From Cytidiella melzeri (taxonomy: Eukaryota > Basidiomycota > Agaricomycetes > Polyporales > Irpicaceae), in assembly GCA_022592445.1 (NCBI GenBank), contig JABYQR010000190.1, positions 1-64,000 on the forward strand: 64,000 nucleotides of DNA, written 5' to 3'. Below are positions 31,201-41,553 of this stretch, one piece after another. Position numbers and translations under genes: made by a program. The notes beneath the pieces are model-generated. The model did not search any database, was not told the origin of the DNA, and was given only the letters and a program-made list of their open reading frames with translations. How positions within the stretch are numbered: position 1 is the stretch's first letter; the number at the start of each line of letters is the position of its first letter.

Positions 31201-33682
31201 CACTAGCCACTCCAAACCGTGGTGGAACGATGAGTGTTGTGAGGCCCTGAACGTGTTTCGCAACACCCAACTACAAGAAGACCGATGGGCATTCTTCCGG
31301 GCTATTTGCAAAGCCAAGAGACAACACTTCGACGGCGTCATCAGCGACATGGCCGCCAAGAAGCGTGTGTGGGACCTCACGGCGTGGTCTAAACCACGTC
31401 CAGTGTCAACCACAACTCATATCAAGGGCGCCGATGGGGCCACACTCCATTCCTTCGACGACTTCGTCAGGGGCTGCTCCAACCAGTTTTACTCAGCGCA
31501 GAATCGGGATGTCGATCTTTCCATAGTGGACGTCCTCGAGAAACGAGACGAGCGAGAGTTCCCACCATTCTCCCGCCAAGAGCTGAGGGAGTGTCTTGCA
31601 TCCACTTCCTCTCGTTCCGCTCCAGGTCCGGACCATCTCACCTGGTCTATGATCAAGACTCTCGTCGCAGACCGAGAGATCGAGACGTACATCCTATCCA
31701 TTTTCAATGCATGCGTTGCTAACAGTTTTTGGCCTTCACAGTTCAAAACCTCGGTGACCATCGTCATCCCGAAGCCCAAGAAAGCAGACTACTCAGTACT
31801 CAAGGTGTACCGCCCCATTGTCCTTCTTAGCTGCCTGGGTAAGCTTGCAGAAAAGCTAATTGCTAACCGCATGCAGTATGATTGTGTCCGCTACCAACTA
31901 CTACACCCGTCTCAGTGCGGTGGGGTACGCCTCCATTCTACAGACGACGCTGGTCTCCTCCTCGTGCACCACCTTCGGGCTGCGCGCGCTGCCGGTCTCC
32001 ACACGTCCTGCCTAGCAATGGACATCGCTCAATTTTTCCCGTCCATCAACCACCATTTGCTGGTGGCCATCCTGCGCCGCCTTGGGTTTCATTCTTCCCT
32101 ATGCCAGCTGGTCGCTGCATACCTCTCTAACCGCACCACACAGTTCCGGTGGGCCGAACGCCTCTCTGACCAGGTCAGCTGCACCATCAGGGTCGGACAG
32201 GGATCATGCCTGTCCCCCACCTTTGCGGCGCTGGCCATTACCCCCGCCCTCTTTATCATCTCCAGCCTCCTCCCCACTCCAGACCCCACTCTGCGATCCC
32301 TCCTTCTCTTCTTCGTCGACGACGGCACTCTCGCCATATCCTCCGACTCCTTGGGCACAAACGTCTTCCTCCTGAAACACCTCTACCTCCGCATCTCCGA
32401 AACATTCTCTCGCATTGGCATCATCCTTGAGCTTGACAAACTCGAGCTCGCCCACTTCCCACTCCCCAGATTTCATGGCCGTCTGCCCCCCCTCTCCATC
32501 TCAATCGACAACACCTCCATCACGCTCAACCCCAAGCACATCTGGCGCTACCTAGGTTTCTTCTTCGACGCGCAACTCAACTTCCGCTACCACGTACGCT
32601 TCTATGCCACCAAGGCCCTAAGCACTGTCCGGGGCTACCCAATGCTGGGCAACTCCAACCGCGGCCTAACGCCGGCACAAAAACGCCTCCTCTACATCTC
32701 CTGCATTCGCCCCATCCTAACATACGGCTTCCGTCTTTGGTTCAATCCGCGCAAGCCCCAGAAAGCCCTCATCGCCTCCCTCTCCCGAGCCCAGTCAACC
32801 GCCGCAAGGTGGATACTAGGCGCCTTCCGCACTTCCCCCACTGGTGGGATGGAAATTCTCGCTGGCCTCCTTCCACTCCGCCTCCACCTCCGAAAGTTAT
32901 TCGACACATCCATTCTCCGCACTCAATGTCTTCCTCCAAGTCATCTCGTCTCCATCGCCGCCACCCCTAAAGCCAACCGCAACACTTCTCACACCATCGG
33001 ATTCCCCATCCGTAATGTCCTCCCGCACTCGCACCTACCCCTACAAATTCATCACCAAGCCGCCACACCCAACCTTGAACCTATCAGTCACTCGCACCCC
33101 GAATTACAGCCCGGAAATAGAGTAGTAGATATATTTGAGTCCCGCATTTCCTTTAATCTTAATCACCCTAAGAAGAGTTCTGACGCTTTTAAATCTTGGT
33201 TAGAAAACAAACAGTCGTTCATTAGACACTTATCTACCTCCCCTTTAACCACTTTCGCCTTCTCGGATGGGTCAGCACGCACAGGAACTCCGGACGTTGC
33301 CGCCGCCGCCTACCGTCTGTACGTTGGAAGGGCTCTCGTAGCCTCTAGGGCCTTCACATACGCCAACGCCACGTCGTTCGATGCCGAACTACTAGCCCTT
33401 GCCGCTTGCATTGCGCGAGGCATCAACACCACCACTACCGACCTCCACATATTCTGCGATTGCGAGTCCGCCATTACCACCCTCCTCAAGGTCGAACCGC
33501 ACTCTGCTCAGGCCATCTCCATCAGCATCACCAGTCGCTTGCGCGAATGGTTCTCTCTCAACCCTGCAGCGCACCTTCACATCCATTGGTGCCCAGGACA
33601 TGTGGGCATCGAACAAAACGAGTCGGTGGACCAGCAGGCACGGGAAGCACTGGAAAACCCGAACCCTATACCTTTCACCTCG
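28242..33682 (+). mobile_element. LINE copy 1 (Tad/I-like non-LTR retrotransposon), 3' cut
   Basis: The 5' leader (28242-28430) matches the second copy from 60890, both starting GAACCCGTACCACC. Two ORFs follow: a CCHC RNA-binding ORF1 and an APE endonuclease-RT-RNase H ORF2. The element stops at 33682, just after the RNase H domain, where KDZ copy B begins, so the 3' end, 3' UTR and tail are missing. Confidence 0.88.
28431..30272 (+). CDS. LINE ORF1 protein (nucleocapsid-like)
   Basis: 613 codons, no disruption. Pro/Gln-rich N-terminus, a central region with IHRIRELTRQTRAFDN, an RNA-recognition-like middle (LFVRWLNSALHLQF), and three zinc knuckle-type motifs near residues 510-565: CAICQRWGHPADIC, CPVCAQPH, and CFNCGESHRSDSPYC. 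ORF1 proteins coat LINE RNA. The TGA stop (30270-30272) overlaps the ATG of ORF2 (30272-30274) as TGATG. Confidence 0.88.
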   Translation: MSADPPDADMIPPPSQQSLEYLTQPPLEHQAEFNQLPPPEPLPVTYFNPSQTAPVSYALQGPQPAPVQTQPINEDADLWGDDISPELPCNAHLPCESEDQISESLPAFAATLSTLAVFLTEPLVIHRIRELTRQTRAFDNTITPIFNNLRGLVNQWNNTVDDELAIQRSVSAPSLRGAPSSGAAPATSHTPPSPPVVRPAHVLGTTQRPFRVGGVPTHHTVQSTLPFVTAAKQPPPIPLANRPAPSYAQAVKSRPANTLLNITTALATAMPDAPAEALLTMATKMVPAPSNRAVPRHAPRNASKVITVKPSSGNVSVSEIPNDQQLLSSFSLVYEEAKMENRIPQDAPDILFVRWLNSALHLQFRASPCEGTEAVVESFWGKCPGLNRATPACSKFRFRNGVLYRRVPFSNPSNATTDESIQQIKEALLSQYAWEGVTMIGNPRVQISEGSTFGTVFVDFYDSSTSRCMRQIMRQIVYLNGGTCRAVQAHNFRPAAPRCAICQRWGHPADICRSQVVRCPVCAQPHDERDHDHIAPLAPTKCFNCGESHRSDSPYCAFFQHRRDREWIQSHQPASQSTQRTPHTDFRQVGRSKRNTRIGMGRQVPSPLRAGQT

Positions 33683-33706
33683 AGCTGTGGTACTAGGTTT
33701 GATTAA
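30272..33706 (+). CDS. LINE ORF2 protein (EN-RT-RNase H), 3'-truncated
   Basis: About 1144 codons from ATG at 30272. Endonuclease of the APE type (ISFNAN near the start, FIQEPSYG, VAGDFNLHH, SDHAVLMID). Reverse transcriptase with YRPIVLLSC and the catalytic FVDDG. RNase H with SDGSAR, DAELLALA, CDCESAI and WCPGHVGIE. All catalytic residues that I can place are present. The last ~8 codons (33683-33706) are KDZ sequence read by chance, so the natural C-terminus is lost. Confidence 0.88.
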   Translation: MPDPTLNSFRVISFNANHTANNTAAVLQYFIQSDAIFIQEPSYGIIKRTPSTTNPHGDEFFGTQAQSRDWLLLEVSDTRQARVSCYINRRWAGANPRTRHDIISHPHLLCFSLSFGHTERFFLNVYSHPDTHDTTHALLAARRLPSFTLVAGDFNLHHMLWESGRRDDRHAQEVIDFMPDINVSLLNPPDVHTHFPHRRGLAPSVIDLAWVDSAMVNHPLTTLTVDANTRMGSDHAVLMIDIPTVPEYVSLPRIAPNSEAETDFIVDVLEAASSRVHDSIVSSHDVERSLTLFFESIQDAFQRHATTPRITSHSKPWWNDECCEALNVFRNTQLQEDRWAFFRAICKAKRQHFDGVISDMAAKKRVWDLTAWSKPRPVSTTTHIKGADGATLHSFDDFVRGCSNQFYSAQNRDVDLSIVDVLEKRDEREFPPFSRQELRECLASTSSRSAPGPDHLTWSMIKTLVADREIETYILSIFNACVANSFWPSQFKTSVTIVIPKPKKADYSVLKVYRPIVLLSCLGKLAEKLIANRMQYDCVRYQLLHPSQCGGVRLHSTDDAGLLLVHHLRAARAAGLHTSCLAMDIAQFFPSINHHLLVAILRRLGFHSSLCQLVAAYLSNRTTQFRWAERLSDQVSCTIRVGQGSCLSPTFAALAITPALFIISSLLPTPDPTLRSLLLFFVDDGTLAISSDSLGTNVFLLKHLYLRISETFSRIGIILELDKLELAHFPLPRFHGRLPPLSISIDNTSITLNPKHIWRYLGFFFDAQLNFRYHVRFYATKALSTVRGYPMLGNSNRGLTPAQKRLLYISCIRPILTYGFRLWFNPRKPQKALIASLSRAQSTAARWILGAFRTSPTGGMEILAGLLPLRLHLRKLFDTSILRTQCLPPSHLVSIAATPKANRNTSHTIGFPIRNVLPHSHLPLQIHHQAATPNLEPISHSHPELQPGNRVVDIFESRISFNLNHPKKSSDAFKSWLENKQSFIRHLSTSPLTTFAFSDGSARTGTPDVAAAAYRLYVGRALVASRAFTYANATSFDAELLALAACIARGINTTTTDLHIFCDCESAITTLLKVEPHSAQAISISITSRLREWFSLNPAAHLHIHWCPGHVGIEQNESVDQQAREALENPNPIPFTSSCGTRFD

Positions 33707-34190
33707 TCAAACCCTCACAACTTCCTGCCAGTCTGATTGATCAAACAGCCGTAGCTGCTGATTGATCAGACTGCTAGGGAGGGGCTGGCTGGTCGGTAGT
33801 GTCTGATTAATCAGACATGCTGTAGCACCCAGCTGAGCTTGAAACGAGGTTGTGGGACATACCGTATACGGTGGTTAGGCCAAATATCAGTCATATCGGG
33901 CGGTAAATCGTGCCTGGGCCACAGGAATGGCACTGGCAGCTGCTTCCCGCAGGCAGCTACCGAGCTAGGGTACCTGTATAGCAGGTGGCGGGGTCGTTCT
34001 GATGGGTGAATGTTATGTAAGCATGAAGAGCGCGTTGCGTGTCGGGGTGCGGGTTCGGGATGCGGGATGCGGGTAGGGGGCGGGGGCAGGATGCAGGTAG
34101 GGGGCGGGGGCAGGATGCAGGTAGGGAGCAGCTGCTAGGTTGCGGGCTGCGTTTACAAGGTGCTGGTGTCGAGGAGCACTTACGGAATGA
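33682..34190. repeat. KDZ copy B left terminal inverted repeat
   Basis: Pairs with 46000-46472. Contains subterminal palindromes (four within about 33690-33830), CCGTATACGG, and a G-rich tract of repeated GCGGGT/GGCAGGAT units (34060-34130). Confidence 0.8.
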
Positions 34191-34435
34191 CACTGGTATT
34201 GTGTCGGGGCGTCAAGGACTATACAGGGGGGTGGCCATCGTTTTAGGGTATCGTGTCGGGGCGTCGGGAACTCTATATCAGATAGCAGCAGAAAAGAATA
34301 ATTATTCAGGCCTTATCGTGATTAAACAGGTACAATACGTAGTTGCATGCAGAGCAAGAAGAGAGAACGTTCGTACATCACAAGGAAACAATAGTGCGTG
34401 CTGACGCCGCCACGGAAGAAGCGAGCGTATCATGC

Positions 34436-37376
34436 TCAGCTGCGCCGGCTGCGTTTTTTTGACCTCCCAGCCTTGACGTTCGATGAATCACTTGCCAAGC
34501 GCTTGCTGCCTGAGGCTTTGCGCTGCGTTGTCTGGTGGGTGGAACTAGTAGCGCGGTCATTTTCTCCATTGCTATCAGCGACTGCCTCTTTTTTCCTGTC
34601 AAAGCAGATCAATACAGTCTCAATGGCCAGTATAGCGAAGAGCTTACCGTGCTCGTAGAGCATCCAAGACATGGACTATGACCCAGTCCACGTCGTGCAT
34701 CGACGCAGTCAGATCTTCGACAGGAGCGACCATGTGGAGCCCCAGAAGGCACTCGAGTACCAACAGGAACCCACATTTGCCCGGTTTGAACATGGCACTC
34801 CAGTCGCCTACACCCCCGATTACCAGTCTACCTGAATCTCGCTGCCTCCACTCTGGGTTCACGCAATCCCACCACGCGAACCACTCCTTCTGGAATTGCG
34901 CATGGCCGTCTGGTTTGATGACCACGCCATTTCTACGCGCGTTCTGGATCCATAAGTTAATTGCGTACGGACGGCCAGCAGGCGGGAGCCCGGTAGCTGG
35001 CGTACCAAAATCCAGCTCTTCTTCAATGAGTACCCAGTTGGTAATGATACGACTCCATACGGATTTGAGTTCGTCGAGCATAGGGGAGTCAGAAAATCTG
35101 CGCAAGTGCTGCTGGATCCAGTCAGGGGTCGACGGTGGATGATTGACGGTCAGCTGGTTTTCAAGGCCTCCGCGCAAGATAGCGGATGTTGGTAGGATGC
35201 TAGGAGGGGGACTCGCCTCAGGGGCATCGCGGTCGGACTGTCTGGTGCTTGAAGGGTCACTATCTGGCTGCAAAGGAGGTTTGTCTGTTCCATGAATGTC
35301 GGGAATGTCAGGACGGTTGGGAGGAGTTGGCGACCTTGCGGCTTCGGCTGCCGTGGCCTGCGCGTTGTTGAGGCCCCTCGAAGAGATGGGAGAGGTTGAG
35401 TTGGTAGTGGTTGGTGTGGGTGGACTGCTGGTTGCCGTCGTTGTAGGTTGCTGAGTCACAGGTCTCGGATTAGGGCGACTATTCTTGGAAAGTGCCGCAG
35501 GCAAGTCTCCGTCAAGCGCCAGCATTGTAGCTGCTGTATTCTCCCCTGCGAAGTCCACGTCGGAAAGAGAGTTAATACGCTCGATCTCTTTGGTCTTTTC
35601 TGTCCCTTTCAACACATTCACTTTGCGTAATAACGCTGAAGATGCTCCTGGGCGAAGGCTAACGACAGGCTCAACAACCGTCTTCTTTGGCGGTGCCTTC
35701 CTTGCTGGCGTGGTAGAGGAGGCAGTAGTACTTGCCTTCGCCGATGCGGGCGACGACTGAGTCTCTCGCGAGGGATTCCTCTCGCGCTCAGGTTCAAGAA
35801 CAGCATCTTTACACGCAGTAGCCGTCAGCGGTACCAGCTGCTTGGGGTCTGTTTCTGCCTCGTCGCCGGCTGGCATTGTAAGAGCCAGATCCAAGTCCGA
35901 AGGCAACTGAGCAGGCGTAAACTGAAACGCCTTGCCGCTTTCTAGTTGGGATACGCATGTCATCAGTTATGTTGAAGATACGAAAGGTAAGAACATACCT
36001 CTCGTTGCGCCCAAGTACCGGCAGAACTGATGGAGGATATGTAGATGAAATCCGTCCCTATCAAACTCGAACCAGTCGCGAGGAACTGTCTCCTTGGTTC
36101 GGCCGTAATGGACTACAGAGAGCATGTAGTCCTCTGTCTCTGTAGGCGGTGCTGTTCCACCAAGCAAGGTGAGATGCTCCAGCCCGGTGACTTCGCTGAT
36201 GAGCTTCAGTAGCGGCGTGACAATACTAGCTAGGACTCGGCGTGCGCTGAAAGAGATTGTAAGTTTGGTATCGTTTATTGACTTGTAACAGACTGTTGCT
36301 TACTTGGCTTGAGCCTTTGGGTCACTGGCAGGCGCGCGAGTCAAGCGCTCGAACTCCTGCTTTGCATCCTCATACTCTGTCTGGATTTTTGCAGACATCT
36401 CCGCAATGACGGCCTCGTCTTCCTCCTTGTACAGCCTCCTTGCAATCTCTGACCGCAGTTGAATGAAGGGTTTTCTGAGGTTCTCGCTGAAGTCCTTCTC
36501 GACCTCAACGAGCTTGCTAATCTCGTCCGCGTGGGTGCTGAGGTACAACTGCCAGCCCGCCATCTTCTTTGGTGGCCCTTCAGCAGGTTTTCAAAGGTCC
36601 CTCAGAGCAGCAGCCCATGAGCTGGTAGTACCGACTGACTTTGGCTCACTGCCGCGCCGGCGATACCAGCTTTTGATCGCCTTGTTCTTAATGTCAGCAT
36701 ATTTCCGCTACTGAGTTTGCTCGTGACTCACTTCGTTCATAGAACTCAACACGTCAGCCTCCGGCAAAGTATGACCATTCGTCATTGTCTCCCGCGCATC
36801 ATCCACGGTGAAGTCCTGCCAGAAGCCGTTGACAATGACGATGTCCCAGAACTTGGACAGCGCAGCAGTGCGGCCGGACTCGCCTTTTGCTGGCAAGTTA
36901 TTATAGGCCTCGACATGAGACTCCAAAAACTTGAGGATTTGCCCGTGAAAGCGACCAGGATGACCGGACTTGCCGCCCTTGACAGCAACCCTCTCTTTTT
37001 TGGTTTTAGCACGTCTGATCACGGTGACGCTCGCAACGGGTTCCGCGTGAACCTTGGAGGTATCCGTGGGAGCCTCAGTGCCCGTTTTGTCCTCTTTGGT
37101 GAATGTTGCAGACTCGTTGTGAGCCGTGGATGTCGTTTGCGTTCCTCACGCGTCTCGCTGGCCATCTCCGTATCGTGCTCTATGGCACCGGCTCCAAAAA
37201 CCTCTTTCTCAGTCCTCTGCACGCTCTTGATAGCACCAGACACGGGTTGGGTCGCGAGGCGTGGCTCTGTGTACCGTTAGGCCCAGAGTTCCCATTTTGG
37301 ATATTGACATACCTTCAGTTACGCCTGGCGCCTCCCCCATATCTTCAACCATGCGCTGTTCGGTGTCAGAGGACAT
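34436..37376 (-). CDS. KDZ-associated accessory protein, multi-exon
   Basis: Likely exons on the minus strand: ATG 37376 (MSSDTEQRMVEDMGEA), GT..AG introns near 37312-37268 and 37155-37101, an exon with GGKSGHPGRFHGQILKFLE and FWDIVIVNGFWQDF (to about 36710), a coiled-coil exon with KKMAGWQLYLSTHADEI (about 36580-36300), a long Pro/Ser/Thr-rich exon (35963-34648) ending in the Trp-rich conserved block, and a last exon 34595-34436 with a basic end. Exon joins between 36710 and 35960 are only approximate. Unlike copy A, the C run near 35208 leaves the frame open. Function unknown; a role beside the transposase is inferred from position only. Confidence 0.65.
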
Positions 37377-37652
37377 TGTTGTGCGGGTAAGAAAACGAGT
37401 TGCACAGTGCGGGAGGAGCGATGAGTAGCAGGATACCCGTGAGTGAAGTCTCAAAACCTTTTCCCCCCTCAAACTTTTCTCATGTAACTGCTTCAGGTCA
37501 CCCATCAGATGCCGTATGCAAAGCGTAAGAGTACCGATTAATGCGGTACGCATGTGGATCCTACCATTAAAGTTCACTCGCCGCTGTCAGTCTGCCTTAT
37601 AAATTGGCTCCCCATCCATCATTCAAACTTGAACTTCACCTTTTCCCCCCAC
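37377..37652. promoter_or_regulatory. Divergent promoter region inside KDZ copy B
   Basis: 276 bp between the start codons of the accessory gene (37376, minus) and the cargo gene (37653, plus). A TATAAAT element near 37589-37595 precedes the plus-strand ATG by about 60 nt. Confidence 0.5.
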
Positions 37653-39331
37653 ATGCTGGTTCCTCCCTTGTGTGACACTCCTCTCAACTCCCCAGCTCCC
37701 GCCCCTGCTCTGCAACCAGGTGGCTTCCAGTCTGACGACGATTGGTACGAAGGAGACGACGCGATGTGCGAATTGATCATGTACGTATCGCATCAAAGCC
37801 ATGTTACGGTACTAATCTCGCGACCAGGAATGTACCCGAAAATGTCGCCGCTGGGCTGCCTGCCTTGACCTCCAACCCTGCCCAACCTCCCTCAACCACC
37901 GGGTCCTTCAGAGCCACCGTCGCTGACGTCTCAGACAACGATGACGACAATGTCAACAACAATCGCGGCAAGCACGAAACGACAGTCGCGGCAGCCACGA
38001 CAGCGATGACGACAACAACATTCCGTGCATCCAACCGAACAGCAAGCCTACCGACTTCCTTCCGCCCGGCTACTCTGTTGGAGTAATTGAGGCATATATA
38101 CATGATGACACTGATTGCCCGCCGTCTCTCGCCGCCACTAAGAAACGCCACTGGGTTTCGTTCACGAGCCGCGCTGCCGGAGTTTTTGACGAAAGGTATG
38201 TTTGTTCTGCACTTATCGGGTATGTGCGCTCACTGTCTTCTCATAGTGGGCTGTTACAGATGGAGCTGAACGGGTTCAAGGGCGCTGCCGGCTCATCCAC
38301 AATGAGTGGCGCTGAGGCTTTCGAGTACTGGAAGCTCGGCTGCACCTCTGGCCTCCTTCCCTTCAACAAACCCATCTCCAGGTTTTCAGTTCTGCCCCGC
38401 TGCGTCGCTCGCAAAGACCTCGCCGCTTTCGAGCAGCACGTCACCGGTGGTAAGAGTGGACATTGTGCGGTCCACGTCGGTAGCATGAACTATCAGATGG
38501 CGCAAGACTTTGCCATGAAAAATGGCTTTGATACTCAGCCCACCACTAGCGTTACAAGCGATGAAGTCGACGGTGATCAGAGTAAGGGTAAGGGTAAGGA
38601 AAAAGGTAAGGGTAAGTGTAAGGGTTCTATGAACGCCCGTAGCAATGCCATGAAGGCTACTGCCCACACTAGCAAGACTCCTCTCGGCGTCAGTATGTCT
38701 GGCACAGGCACCGCATCCGTCGCCGCCTCCACCGTCAGCACCAACAAGGCTGATGCACAGTGTCCTCCTCTCGCCTCCTCCAAGGCCACCGCGGAAGTCA
38801 TGTCTCTGCCTACCATCGACCTTCGAGAACAGATCACCCGACACCGCCACAAGCGTGTCCCGTCTGTCAGCTCCTCGAGCAGGTTCTCCGATATCAGTGC
38901 CCTGTCTCAGACTCTCAGTTCCTCCGGAACGGATGCCTTCGGGCATTCAGCTATGGATGCTTCTCCGGAAGGTATGTTGATGACAATGTGTGTGTACTAT
39001 GTACCGATCTTTGGTTGTGCCTGTTTAGTGTCTCGTGCTCCCACCCCTGCCTCGAGCCCAATCCCCCACTTCTTCCCGCCGTCCATGTCGGCGTCTCTCG
39101 CCAGTGACCTGCGCTGGGTTGTGCTCGCTGGTCACAGGCCTGGCATTTACTATAACGCGTGAGTCTTGAACCACATCAAGGAACATAGAGCTCACAATAG
39201 AAGGTAGTGAAGATGCTGACAGGGCATCCGGTTGTGGAGAAGGGGCTCGTGTCATGGTCTATAACGACATGGCGACAGCATCGCAGGCGTACGCTTACGC
39301 CTCAATCACTGGCGAGCTTAGAGAGCTGTGA
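37653..39331 (+). CDS. Cargo protein with two RNase HI N-terminal-like domains
   Basis: Predicted exons: 37653-37780, 37828-38195, 38247-38971, 39029-39158, 39208-39331, each joined by 47-57-nt GT..AG introns. A frame change inside the second exon (about 37950-38040) means one more intron or a frameshift there. First domain: HWVSFTSRAAGVFDE, then LNGFKGAAGSSTMSGAEAFEYW. Second domain: WVVLAGHRPGIYYNA, then SGCGEGARVMVYNDMATASQA. Both follow the pattern of the small RNase HI N-terminal domain, which binds RNA:DNA hybrids or dsRNA. Between them are a Lys/Gly-rich tract and a Ser/Thr-rich stretch. No RNase H catalytic domain follows. Inferred nucleic-acid binding; role in transposition unknown. 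Confidence 0.6.
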
Positions 39332-41553
39332 CGTGACCGTTGAATTCTCCGCAATTTTGTCCGCAGGCGTCTGGTAGAATGGCCCCGCTGTAATATCTTC
39401 CCTGTCCTGTGGCTCGTGCATGGCTACCTTGCTATAGCCCCGCGTATTGTACTTACCATTCTGCCGATGCCGATCGTGTTAAAACCGTTCTAGTGTTTCT
39501 TGTCCTTCCTGTAATGTCCGTACCTGCTGCTCAACCAGCCCTTTGCAATACATGCCTTTATACTGTTGAATTCGAGCCCGGCGAGTGTCGATAACCAGCT
39601 GTGCTAGATAAAAACCGATGAATTGCACGAAAGCACGGTGACTTGGGATTTGAAACATAGCTTTCATGTTGCGCTTCATATTCAGGGTAGGATCTTTGTC
39701 TAGTAGGTTGTTAGTATCGCTAATCGTTGCGCCCAGCCAAGAGGTATCTGAGTAAAACAGAGCCTCCAGTACTGGCACTCAGATGGTATTGAACCATTAT
39801 CTACGTACACGGGTAGCAGCCAAGCACTCGCTAGCATTACCGCAGGCCTGCGGTATGGCAACGACGGGATATGCGTATCTTACGGTAAACCAGTAAACAT
39901 GATGGACCAATATGAAAATACTTCAAGCCCATATACTCAGCAAGGTCCTCCGCCGTGAAGATATGCTGCGAGGTCAAAACACGTTGTGTGTTGAGACGGT
40001 GAACTCAAGCGCGTTGTCGATGCAAAGTCTATCATGATCAGCTAACTGACACTGATATTTGAGCTGCGAGTGGTGCACTATAGCGGCTACTCGTGGTTGA
40101 TCTGCTAGGATATTTTCTATTCTGATGTACTTGTTGTGCTCTGGTAGCAGCAACAGTGGTCTAGATGGATGTAGTAAAGACGAATGATAAAGGGTGTGAA
40201 TTGAGATCGACAGGCACAACGTCGGCGCCAGCACTGCGGTACCTGAAAACTCATACCACACACCACCACCGCGACTACCACGACCATCACTTCCCTCTAC
40301 CACGGCCTTAAATACAGCGTCACTATCAGCACTACGTCAAAACTCTTGAGCTCATGTGCATGTAGAAACTGGGGGAGGGGTACAATGTGAACAACGGGCG
40401 AGTGCTGCATACCTCTCGACGACAGCAGCACTCTACAAGTGGGGTTAAACATACGCACATCTGAGGCATTGAGGTTGGAATGCGAGGGTCTCAATGTGCC
40501 AAACCAACCCGTAAGCTTATGATTTCTCTTCGCATCTCTCCATGTCTGCATATTGACACGTTCATGAACTTGACAGTTTCCTGTTAGTAAGTTTGTCTCT
40601 TAGCGCACAAAGGTACAAGCTGCTACCGTAGGTGTACTGCTGAGAGGTGGAGTCAAGTATAGTTCGTGGGCTGGATATTTCTCGTGGGCTGGATGTTTCT
40701 TGTGGGCTGGATGTTTGTGTGGCGGTACGTTTGCTGATTTTACCTACCACAACATTGATGACCTTATCTTATGTGCTCTGCTGTCCCTCAAGCCCTACGC
40801 CGTGATCGCAATCGCATTTACTTCTTCAATCTGTACCTCTGCCCTCAAGCAATCACACTGATTCATATTGCCACACTCCATCGCCTTAGCTTCCACGTCA
40901 ATTAGTGACCCCACGAGTGTTATGGTCAATTTGTATAGGAACCCCTCATATTACCTTACCTACGCTGCCTCAGCTGTCCGACGTGGAATTGCTGAATTTC
41001 CCGGGCCCGCAGTGTTCTAGGATACAACCGTACGTACAACAATAGTGCGTAAATGTTCATTAGGTACGGCTGTTTGCGGGTGCTTAGAACCCGAGTCACG
41101 AGCAACAGAATAACGTATTGCATACACGATTAGGTACTTTGGACGAACAGAAATACACTGACCTCGCGTAGCCGTATTTCACTAACTCTGTTTATCGGGT
41201 TTCTCGGAGACGGTATAGTCTACCATATACTGACTGTCTTTCATGCAGCTCACGTTTTACATTACACTCGCCAACAACGTCACGAAGCCGCAACAACAAT
41301 CCATACATGCAAGACATCTTGCAGAGCCATAGCAGAACTCACGGTATGTTTCGCGCAAATGACATCAACGGTTGCTCGATTCACTAACATTCAGCGCGTA
41401 GTGTTCGCATCAAATCGCTGCTGACCGCACCAAGTGCGTTGACTAACAGTCAAAAGTTCAACGTTGAACTTCCAGTACCAGTGCTCTCGAGCTCCCTTTG
41501 CCTCGCCTCTGAGTCGCCCAACAAGGATCACACCCTCGGACCACCTGCAACAA
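39332..41553. other. Non-coding interior of KDZ copy B
   Basis: No convincing gene. A 99-codon minus-strand frame (39479-39778) has no known domain. Three 18-bp units around TCGTGGGCTGGAT lie at about 40665-40715. The stretch 40750-41430 is AT-richer and lacks long frames. Part may be the transposase promoter. Confidence 0.5.

Noticed and set aside
40660..40720. Three direct repeats resembling a short CRISPR-like array
   Set aside because: Units are 18 bp in direct tandem without spacers, in a eukaryotic transposon.
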